Positions 26,997 to 33,974 of a DNA stretch of 46,723 nucleotides are shown piece after piece (positions within the stretch are counted from its first letter, which is position 1; each line of letters opens with the position of its first letter). The stretch is taken from assembly GCA_965145485.1 (NCBI GenBank), contig CBCTCU010000023.1, forward strand, positions 1 to 46,723. The letters run 5' to 3'. Both the position numbers and the translations under genes were made by a program. This stretch comes from CABQCM01 sp965145485. Its GTDB lineage: Bacteria; Bacillota; Clostridia; Oscillospirales; Acutalibacteraceae. The notes below the pieces were generated by a model. The model saw only the letters and a list, made by a program, of their open reading frames with translations. It did not search any database and was not told where the DNA came from.

Positions 26997-27551
26997 AGCA
27001 ACTCCTCTTTTCTATTCCTCTCTTTTCCTCATAACGGGGAAACCGATTTCTTTCTCTGGGGCGTATGGATCATCGGCCGGTGTCCCGCCGGACGTTTTGT
27101 GGCGGGAGCCCCCGGTAAGGCAAACCGCCTCATACGGTATGAGCCGCATTTTCGAGCGTCTGCGCTCATGGCAAAACGGAGGCCGCCCACCCCGCCTTTG
27201 GGGCAAGCGCTATCTCTCCATGCCTCCCAACCATGCGCGGAATGCAACTTCACACAACCAGCGCCGCCGGACGTCCAAAATCGCGCACGCCCACGAAGCA
27301 CCCTTGTATGCGCCGGGGATGCAGGCAACCTTTCATCCGCCCGCAGATACCTCATCACAAGCAAACTTTACCCAACCCTTGCCGCTAGGGGCGTTGATGT
27401 CACGCTCCCTCGCTGTGAATTGTCGGGACGCTTCGCATCATGCAAGCCACGCACGGATACCATGACGATCGCGCTTTGCCCAACCGACGCGGGGCGTTTT
27501 GACGTGATTCATTCCCTCTTTCGCGCTGTACGCGAGCCGGCTTTATCTCTA
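26997..27551. other. yqeK-LCP spacer, no gene recognised
   Basis: 555 bp. A short palindrome CTCATA/TATGAG lies near 27129-27143. Open frames crossing the region have no ribosome site and no recognisable product. No tandem repeat, U-tract terminator or well-spaced promoter was found, so the control of the LCP genes is unclear. Confidence 0.5.
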
Positions 27552-28130
27552 TTATGTCCTGCCGGCCGCCCTTTGTTGCAATATCAGCTCATTATAAGCG
27601 TCCAGCGTGTCGGGATGCACCGCTTTGCGCCGCTCGACCAGATCGACAATGCTGAAAGAAAGGGCAATCTCCATCCCATCTTCCATACTGCGGTCGGTTG
27701 CGGCCCGCATCTGCTCCACCCCGTCGTAATCGCGGTCTTCGGATATAAAGTCGGCCAAAAAAAGCACCTTATCCAAAATGGTCATCCCCGCTTTGGCGGT
27801 CGTGTGGCAGGCGATGGCGGCAACGATATCCTCCTCCACCCCGAGCTGGTCGCGAACATAGGCGGCGCCCGCCTTGGCATGCCAAAGCTTTGGCTCGGCG
27901 CGGTCAATCGTTCCAAATATTATACCTGAATTTTCTATCGTTTGCAACTGCTTTCTTGGCTCGGTATCCTTCATAATATCGTGCAGGATGCCGGCGGTAT
28001 AGGCCTTCTCCCGATCGGCCCCGTACCGATCGGCCAGCACGGCGGCCGATTTTGCCACATTCAGCGAGTGCAAAAACCGTTTCTCGCTCAGCAGCGGACG
28101 GATTATTTCAATATAACGATCTCCCTGCAA
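27552..28130 (-). CDS. yqeK: YqeK, HD-domain Ap4A hydrolase (symmetrical)
   Basis: This 192-residue HD-superfamily hydrolase matches the YqeK family, members of which cleave diadenosine tetraphosphate into two ADP with iron. The metal motifs are HSLNVAKSAAVLA near residue 20, GILHDIMKD near 46, WHAKAGAAYVRDQLG near 80 and ACHTTAKAGMTILDKVLFLA near 104. The start is TTG at 28130, giving MQGDRYIEIIRPLL, which has AAAGGAGG 7 bases upstream and matches the usual N-terminus. The longer frame to 28352 overlaps nadD without similarity. It begins 16 bp after the nadD stop. Confidence 0.93.
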   Translation of the reverse strand: MQGDRYIEIIRPLLSEKRFLHSLNVAKSAAVLADRYGADREKAYTAGILHDIMKDTEPRKQLQTIENSGIIFGTIDRAEPKLWHAKAGAAYVRDQLGVEEDIVAAIACHTTAKAGMTILDKVLFLADFISEDRDYDGVEQMRAATDRSMEDGMEIALSFSIVDLVERRKAVHPDTLDAYNELILQQRAAGRT

Positions 28131-28146
28131 AAGGGTCCCTCCTTTA

Positions 28147-28770
28147 TCATAAGCCCTCGCAACGGTACAAGCCCCGTTTAGCAATATAGTCGGCCACACA
28201 TCCGGGGACCAGGCCGTCGAGCGGCTCCCCCGCCGCGATCCGCCGGCGCACCTCGGTGGAGGAGACATCGACCGGTTCCATCTCCAGCAGCAGCACCCTG
28301 CCGCCCAGCGCTCGGTATTGCTCCGCCCGCCGGGCCAGGGTGGGATAATCATCCTCCCCCCGCGGGACGGCGCAGACGGTGCACAGCCGCAATATCTGCT
28401 CGTATTCGCGCCATCGGCTGAGGTTGAGCAGCATGTCCCCCCCGCACAGAAAATAAAGGGCGGCCTGCGGATAAGCGCTTTGCAGCGCGCGCAGGGTATT
28501 GACGGTATAGCTGGGGGCGGGCAGCTTCATTTCCAAATCGCTGGTCTCGAGCAGCCGGTCTCCCTCCACCGCCAGCCGGCACATGGCCAGCCGGTCGGCT
28601 TCGGGAGCCAGGCGAACCCCCGGCTTATGGGGCGGCTGCCTGGCCGGCATCAGCAATACGCGGTCGGCCTCAACCGACCGCCCAAACGCGCGCGCCAGGG
28701 CCAGATGGCCGTTGTGCACCGGGTCAAAGCTGCCGCCGAGCAAAGCCAGCCTTTGGATTGGCCCCCTCAT
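28147..28770 (-). CDS. nadD: Nicotinate-nucleotide adenylyltransferase
   Basis: This 207-residue enzyme adenylates nicotinate mononucleotide to deamido-NAD. The nucleotidyltransferase motif GGSFDPVHNGHLALA lies at residues 12-26, PARQPPHKP near 42, and the second conserved motif DVSSTEVRRRIAAGEPLDGL near 167. The start ATG at 28770 overlaps the yhbY stop (ATGA), so the two are coupled. It is followed by yqeK, a standard pairing in Firmicutes. Confidence 0.97.
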   Translation of the reverse strand: MRGPIQRLALLGGSFDPVHNGHLALARAFGRSVEADRVLLMPARQPPHKPGVRLAPEADRLAMCRLAVEGDRLLETSDLEMKLPAPSYTVNTLRALQSAYPQAALYFLCGGDMLLNLSRWREYEQILRLCTVCAVPRGEDDYPTLARRAEQYRALGGRVLLLEMEPVDVSSTEVRRRIAAGEPLDGLVPGCVADYIAKRGLYRCEGL

Positions 28771-29060
28771 CGAACCAGCACGATCTGCGGCTGCTCGGGA
28801 TTGGGCCGGTAAAGCACAAAGCGAGAGCCGATGACCTGCACGACGTCGGCCCCCACCGCGCCGGCAATCCGGTCGGCAGCCGAGCGCGCCCCCTCGGGGG
28901 AGGTCTCCAGCGTGCGCAGCTTGATCAGCTCGCGTACCGTCAAAGCCTCGTCGACCTGCTTGATCAGATTATCGGATACCCCGGCTTTTCCCACCTGGAA
29001 GATGGTCTCCAGCCGGTTGGCCATGCCGCGCAGTTGGGCGCGCTGTCTGGAATTGAGCAT
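28767..29060 (-). CDS. yhbY: YhbY, CRM-domain ribosome assembly protein
   Basis: This 97-residue protein consists of one CRM RNA-binding domain and associates with pre-50S particles. The start MLNSRQRAQLRGMANRLE and the loop VGKAGVSDNLIKQVDEALT are typical. The ATG at 29060 has GGAG 8 bases upstream; an in-frame ATG 14 codons earlier lacks a site. It is the first gene of the nadD-yqeK-LCP-rsfS-leuS run. The neighbouring aldo/keto reductase gene, on the same strand, ends 90 bp upstream and probably belongs to another unit. Confidence 0.95.
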   Translation of the reverse strand: MLNSRQRAQLRGMANRLETIFQVGKAGVSDNLIKQVDEALTVRELIKLRTLETSPEGARSAADRIAGAVGADVVQVIGSRFVLYRPNPEQPQIVLVR

Positions 29061-29150
29061 ATTCCTGTCTCCGTTTCGCATAAAATCATTCGCGTGGGGC
29101 ATCCAAGCCCCACGCGCAAAGGACGCCTGCCATTCTTTCGCATGCGCGCA

Positions 29151-30272
29151 TCAAACGCCGAAGGCCTTGGCGGCCGCCGCCATGCTGTCCCCCGGCGCGA
29201 TGTGCTGCGGGCAGGCCCGCTCGCATTGGCCGCAGCGCACGCAGGCGCTGGCTTTTACCTCGAGCGCGTCGTAGCTTTCGCGCGCCTGCTCCATTGGCTG
29301 GCAGGCGGTGCGGTTGTACGCCTCGTATACCTTGGGAATGTCGATCCCCACCGGGCAGGGCATGCAGTAGCCGCATTTGGTGCAGGGCACCAGCGCCATG
29401 GTGCGGAAAATCCGCCGTGCCTCGGAGAGCATCTCCACCTCGCTGCGTCGGAGCATGCCGGGCTGGGCGCGGTCGGCGTAAGCAAGATTGTCCTCTACTT
29501 GCTGCATGGTGCTCATGCCGCTGAGCACCGGCCCGGTCTCGGGCAGGTTCCAAAGGTAATCGAGCGCCCATTCCACCGGGGCGCGGTCTTTCGCCAGCGC
29601 CTTTTTGACCTGGCGCGGTGGATCGGCCAGACGGCCGCCGAGCAACGGCTCCATAATAATCACGCCGAGGCCACGCTCAGCGGCATAGTGCAGCCCGCGC
29701 AGGCCGGCCTGATATTCCGTATCGATGTAGTTGAGCTGAATCTGGCAGAAATCCCACTCATCGCAGGCGTCCACGATGGTTTCAAAAACCTCGTATTCAT
29801 CGTGGAAAGAAAAGCCGATGCGGCGGACCAACCCCTTTGCCTTGGCCTGCTTCATCTTGTCAATGAGGCCAAAGCGGAGCACTTTATTCTCAAAAGTGTC
29901 CCGGTCCAGGGCGTGCAGAAGATAATAGTCGATGTGGTCGGTTTGCAACTTCTCAAGCTGTTCGGCAAGGATGCGGTCAAAATCCTCCGCCGAATGCAGC
30001 ATCCAAACCGGGGACTTGGTGGCGAGAAAAACCCGCTCGCGGTATCCGTCGCGCAGCGCTTTGCCTACCAGCGGCTCGCTTTGCCCGTCGTGATAGGGAT
30101 AGGCGGTGTCGATGTAATTGACCCCGCTGTCGATGGCGTGCCGGAGCATTTGGATGGCCTGCCCCTCATCGATACTGCGTTTTCCCTCCCGCTCGACGGT
30201 CGGGAAGCGCATGCAGCCAAAGCCGAGCACCGAAACGCGGTCTTTCGCGGGGCCAAAAGCGCGGTATTGCAT
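29151..30272 (-). CDS. Aldo/keto reductase with C-terminal 2x[4Fe-4S] ferredoxin domain
   Basis: This 373-residue protein has an aldo/keto reductase barrel (residues 1-285), with the tetrad region DTAYPY (D55, Y60), K86 in ATKSP and LLHALDRD. The C-terminus has two cysteine clusters, CTKCGYCMPCP (C297-C306) and CVRCGQCERACP (C344-C354), which should hold two [4Fe-4S] clusters. The Y60 aligned with the catalytic tyrosine is an inference. Such proteins are common in anaerobic Firmicutes as predicted oxidoreductases; the substrate is unknown. ATG at 30272 (MQYRAFG) is chosen because AAAGG stands 8 bases upstream, whereas the ATG three codons earlier abuts that site. Confidence 0.92.
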   Translation of the reverse strand: MQYRAFGPAKDRVSVLGFGCMRFPTVEREGKRSIDEGQAIQMLRHAIDSGVNYIDTAYPYHDGQSEPLVGKALRDGYRERVFLATKSPVWMLHSAEDFDRILAEQLEKLQTDHIDYYLLHALDRDTFENKVLRFGLIDKMKQAKAKGLVRRIGFSFHDEYEVFETIVDACDEWDFCQIQLNYIDTEYQAGLRGLHYAAERGLGVIIMEPLLGGRLADPPRQVKKALAKDRAPVEWALDYLWNLPETGPVLSGMSTMQQVEDNLAYADRAQPGMLRRSEVEMLSEARRIFRTMALVPCTKCGYCMPCPVGIDIPKVYEAYNRTACQPMEQARESYDALEVKASACVRCGQCERACPQHIAPGDSMAAAAKAFGV

Positions 30273-30510
30273 TTGATTCATCCTTTCTCTTTCTATATGG
30301 AACCAATCGTTTCCTTGTGAACCGGCGACCCTTTGTGGTCAAACCGGATTTTTGAAGAATGCCGCCACGGTGATCTTGATCCCAATCTCTACGGGCTTTG
30401 CCCCCTCCAGCGGCTTTCAGCCCGCCACTCGACGAGCGGCGTCGCCCCCGCCATGACGGGGATCGGAACGGGTGCCGCCATTTGCCATGGCGGCCAAATG
30501 ACCAGTGTGA

Positions 30511-30774
30511 CAGCTGCCATTCGCACCGCCCGCTTTCCCGCAAAACCTTTGGCGCGCAGACGGCAAACGGGCAGGGCGCTGGCCAAAGGCAGACCGGCCG
30601 CTTGCACGCCGACAGCGCCGGGGCCAGCCATGCCGGCAATAACAGCCGCCATTCACACTGCCCGCTTTCCCGCAAAACCTTTGGCGCGCAGACGGCAAAC
30701 GGGCAGGGCGCTGGCCAAAGGCAGACCGGCCGCTTGCACGCCGACAGCGCCGGGGCCAGCCCTGCCGGCGCAAC
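30511..30774. repeat. Tandem repeat, two copies of 132 bp, about 95% identical
   Basis: Copies at 30511-30642 and 30643-30774 differ at only about seven positions, all near the ends. The inner 110 bp, beginning CCCGCTTTCCCGCAAAACCT at 30529 and 30661, is almost unchanged. Because 132 is a multiple of three, every frame stays open across both copies and gives false long frames. The region lies between the aldo/keto reductase start and its candidate promoter. The rest of the 930-bp spacer (30273-30510 and 30775-30918) holds nothing recognised. Confidence 0.9.
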
Positions 30775-30918
30775 GATCCGCGCTCGGGCCAGGCGCGCCT
30801 GTGCGCGCAGATTCCAGCGATGCGATGCAGGCTACATCCCGGCAGAAAAGAGGAGGACGCCCCCCTTCAACGGCGTCCCGTGCGGGAAGGACGCAGGCGG
30901 ATGCAAAAATACGATTTT

Positions 30919-30947
30919 ATTATACCGGCTGTACGGCAAAAGGTCAA
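30919..30947 (-). promoter_or_regulatory. Candidate promoter reading toward the aldo/keto reductase gene
   Basis: On the minus strand TTGACC and TATAAT are separated by 17 bases. It would make a leader of about 640 nt that includes the 132-bp repeats, or another small transcript. No other good pair was seen closer to the reductase gene. Confidence 0.5.
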
Positions 30948-30980
30948 TTCATAAAATTACGATCCCAAGCAATTTTCCTC

Positions 30981-31009
30981 TTGCATTTTTCCTGAATATA
31001 GGGTATCTT
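30981..31009 (+). promoter_or_regulatory. Candidate promoter of the GH2-GH2-GH31 group
   Basis: TTGCAT and TATCTT are separated by 17 bases in an A/T-rich stretch, about 195 bp upstream of the first GH2 start. Together with the minus-strand promoter at 30919-30947 it forms a divergent control region. Confidence 0.5.
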
Positions 31010-31202
31010 ACACATAAGCTTTCTGTCAAAAACAACCAAACGGCTTTCTCATACGATGGAGCGCCGGCAGCGTTCCCGGCCGGAAGGCTCTCAGCCCGGG
31101 ATTTTGCCCCGCACCGGCAGGGCGCCTGGGAGGGGGATTGCTCCAGAGGTAAGCCGCATATTTCTGATGGGAATATTAATAATCCAGAAAGGCGTGTTTT
31201 TT

Positions 31203-33746
31203 GTGAATCGACTCTGTCTCAACGGCGACGACTGGACCCTGACCGGCTGGTGGCGGCATCAATGGAAGCTAACCGCCACCATGGAAACCGACATGGCCAT
31301 CCCGGCCACCATCGCCACCATCCCGGCCACCGTGCCCGGCGCGGTGCAGTGCGACCTGATGCGGGCCGGGCTGATGGACGATCCCTTTTACGGCGACGAC
31401 AGCCTCAAGGGGGAATGGGTCAACCTGCGCGACTGGACCCTGTGTAAGGAATTCGAGGTTCCGGCGGATTTCCAGGGCTGGGGCAAGCGGTGCGTGCTTC
31501 ACTTCGGCGGGCTGGACTACTGCGGCCAGATTCAGATCAACAACGTGAAGGTGCGGGAATTCTGGGGCATGTTCGAGCCGGTCGACATCGACGTGACCGA
31601 TTATCTGAAATACGGGGAAAAGAACCATCTGCGGGTGCTGTTTTACTTCTCCCCCGAGGTGGACGGCCAATACGGCTTCACCAGCAAGATCGATGTTCCA
31701 AAATCCCGTTTTAATTATGTTTGGGACTGGTGCCCCCGCATCGTGCCGGTGGGCATTTGGGAGGACGTCTGGCTCGAGAGCGTTGTGCGCGCCCGCCTGA
31801 CCGATTTTTACCCCAAGGCGGTGCCGGTGTCCGAGACGGCCGGGCGGCTGGAGCATCAGTTTGACCTTCACTGCTGGGACGCGGGGCTGTACACCGCCGA
31901 GTGCACCATGCTGGACGGCGATCGGGTGGTGGCGAAGGGTGCGCAGAAGTTTGCCTGCGAGGTCGGGGACAACACCCACGCCTTTTCGATGGAATGCGAT
32001 AACATCGAGCTCTGGTGGCCGCTCGGCGAGGGGAAGCAGAAGCTGTACGACGTGACCATCCGCATCCTCACCGACAGCGGGGTTGTCTGCTGCGAGCAGA
32101 GCAAACGGGTCGGCTTCCGCACGGTGCGTATGGTGCAAAACGAGGGCGCCCCCGAGGGCGCGCGCGCCTACACCCTGCAGGTCAACGGGCGCAGCATCTT
32201 CCTCAACGGGGTCAACTGGGTGCCCTACATCCCCTATTATGGCGCGACCCGGCGGGAGGGATACGTAAACTACCTGTCGCGTTTTCGGGATATGAACTGC
32301 AACATCCTGCGGGTCTGGGGCGGCGCGATACTGGAAAAAGAGGCTTTTTACGACCTGTGCGACGAGTACGGCCTGCTGGTGTGGCAGGAGTTTAACCAGT
32401 CCTCCAGCGGCATTGACAATTACCCCAACTCCGACCCGGTCTGGCTCGAGCGGCTGCAAAAGGTGTCGGCCTATTACATCCGCGCACGGCGTTCCCACGC
32501 CTGCCACGCCATCTGGTGCGGCGGCAACGAGCTGCTGGACGCATACAGCATCCCGGTGGACGAAACCCACCCCAACATAAAAATGCTCAAAACGCTCTGC
32601 GACGAGCTGGACCCCGACGCCTGCTTCCTTCCCTGTAGCGCCTCCGGCCCGACCTTCTGCGCGACCGACCGCTTTGGCGAGGGGGTGCATCACGACAACC
32701 ACGGGCCGTGGAAATATGCCGGGCCCAAGGGGCAATACGATTACTACAACAACGACGACTCCCTCTTCCGCTCCGAAGCGGGCACCCCGAGCGTCAACCG
32801 GGTGGAGACGCTGGAAAAATACAAGGGCCGTTACGACGTCTGGCCCCCCGATCTGAGCAACCGGCTGTGGCTGCACCGCGCCGCCTGGTGGACCCAACGG
32901 GATGAGATGACCGCCTGGTTCGGCCCCTGGAGCGACGAGGAGCGGGATATCGTCAAATACACCGCTTTGAGCCAGTACCTCCAGTGGGAGTCGCTGCGGT
33001 ACTCCTCCGAGGCGACCATCCGCCGCTGGCCCAACGCATCGGGCTATATTGTCTGGGGGGGCGACGAGCCCTTCCCCAACAATGCCAACTGCAACTTGAT
33101 CGAGCAGGACGGCACCCCCAAGCCGGCCTACTACGCCCTGCAAAACGCCTACCGGCTGGTGCATGTCTCGGCCAGCTACGACAAGCTGTACTTCACCCCC
33201 GGCGAGACCATGCGCATCGGGCTCTACCTCTCTCAGCGAACCCAGTCGCCCGTCGCCGGGACGATCCGATATGAGCTTCGCAACCTTTGGGGCGAGGTGC
33301 TGTTCCAGGGCAGACATGAGGCCGGGGCGGTCTACGGCGCCCAGCTCGTCGACGAGCTGCACTGGACGGTGGGCGGCAACATCCCGCACGGGGTATTTCT
33401 GCTGCGGCTCTTTTTTGAGGCCGGCGGGAAGGTGCTCAGCTCCAACGAGATCCTTTTCACCATTGGGGAGGACGCGCTGCCCCTCGCGACGCTCGCCGCT
33501 GTGCCCAAAGCGGCGCTGCAAGCGGTCGTGGCGGACGGACGCCTGCGCCTGACCAACGCCGGAAAGGAAGCGGCCGTGGGGGTGTTTGTCTACGGCATAC
33601 AGCCGGAGGCTTTCCTGACGGTGGACAAAAACTACTTCACCCTGCTGCCCGGCGAGGTCGTCGAGCTTGAGACGGCCACCAACGGCCTGCCGACCGATTT
33701 GCGCATCCGTGCGATCAACGTCGACCCCATCGATCAAAAAAGGTAA
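31203..33746 (+). CDS. GH2 beta-mannosidase-like glycosidase, copy 1
   Basis: This 847-residue protein has the GH2 order: N-terminal sugar-binding sandwich (1-200), immunoglobulin-like domain (200-315), catalytic barrel (330-680) and C-terminal sandwich. The acid/base glutamate is E443 in WCGGNEL and the nucleophile is E525 in FRSEAGTPS. The segments FNYVWDWCPRIVPVGIWEDV and NILRVWGGAILEKEAFYDLC resemble beta-mannosidases (EC 3.2.1.25). There is no signal peptide, so it is cytoplasmic. GTG at 31203 is chosen because AGAAAGG precedes it by about 10 bases; the frame to 31056 adds 49 residues without similarity. In place of the usual residues after WQEF it reads NQSSSG, shared with the second copy. 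Confidence 0.9.
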   Translation: MNRLCLNGDDWTLTGWWRHQWKLTATMETDMAIPATIATIPATVPGAVQCDLMRAGLMDDPFYGDDSLKGEWVNLRDWTLCKEFEVPADFQGWGKRCVLHFGGLDYCGQIQINNVKVREFWGMFEPVDIDVTDYLKYGEKNHLRVLFYFSPEVDGQYGFTSKIDVPKSRFNYVWDWCPRIVPVGIWEDVWLESVVRARLTDFYPKAVPVSETAGRLEHQFDLHCWDAGLYTAECTMLDGDRVVAKGAQKFACEVGDNTHAFSMECDNIELWWPLGEGKQKLYDVTIRILTDSGVVCCEQSKRVGFRTVRMVQNEGAPEGARAYTLQVNGRSIFLNGVNWVPYIPYYGATRREGYVNYLSRFRDMNCNILRVWGGAILEKEAFYDLCDEYGLLVWQEFNQSSSGIDNYPNSDPVWLERLQKVSAYYIRARRSHACHAIWCGGNELLDAYSIPVDETHPNIKMLKTLCDELDPDACFLPCSASGPTFCATDRFGEGVHHDNHGPWKYAGPKGQYDYYNNDDSLFRSEAGTPSVNRVETLEKYKGRYDVWPPDLSNRLWLHRAAWWTQRDEMTAWFGPWSDEERDIVKYTALSQYLQWESLRYSSEATIRRWPNASGYIVWGGDEPFPNNANCNLIEQDGTPKPAYYALQNAYRLVHVSASYDKLYFTPGETMRIGLYLSQRTQSPVAGTIRYELRNLWGEVLFQGRHEAGAVYGAQLVDELHWTVGGNIPHGVFLLRLFFEAGGKVLSSNEILFTIGEDALPLATLAAVPKAALQAVVADGRLRLTNAGKEAAVGVFVYGIQPEAFLTVDKNYFTLLPGEVVELETATNGLPTDLRIRAINVDPIDQKR

Positions 33747-33911
33747 AAAGGGAGCTTGCGGGGCCTGTGATCCGGCGTTTTTGCGCGGGCGCAGGCTCCA
33801 TGAATCCTAATATAGAGCCTGATATGCTTATTTGCGGTAGGGAAAGATTTCATGGCAGCCGCCAATAAACAGATTGTAGGCTAACCCTATTGCTACCATA
33901 CTTTTCCGAGC

Positions 33912-33946
33912 TTGCGGGGAAAAGCGGCCTGCCGGCTTCCCCGCAA
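33912..33946. promoter_or_regulatory. Perfect 10-bp inverted repeat before the second GH2 gene
   Basis: TTGCGGGGAA (33912-33921) and TTCCCCGCAA (33937-33946) are perfect inverted arms around a 15-base loop, 14 bases before the GGGAGG ribosome site. GAGCTTGCGGGG, which includes the left arm, also occurs at 33752 just after the first GH2 stop. There is no U-tract, so it is not an intrinsic terminator. It may be an operator or a processing or translation-control hairpin. Confidence 0.4.
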
Positions 33947-33974
33947 AATAAAAAGCCCAAGGGAGGAACAGAAC

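Noticed and set aside
30398..31447. 349-residue frame across the 132-bp repeats
   Set aside because: The 132-bp period is a multiple of three, so frames stay open by chance; the true gene starts at 31203 in another frame.
31269..33737. 822-residue frame opposite the first GH2 gene
   Set aside because: Antisense shadow; no domain or start signal.
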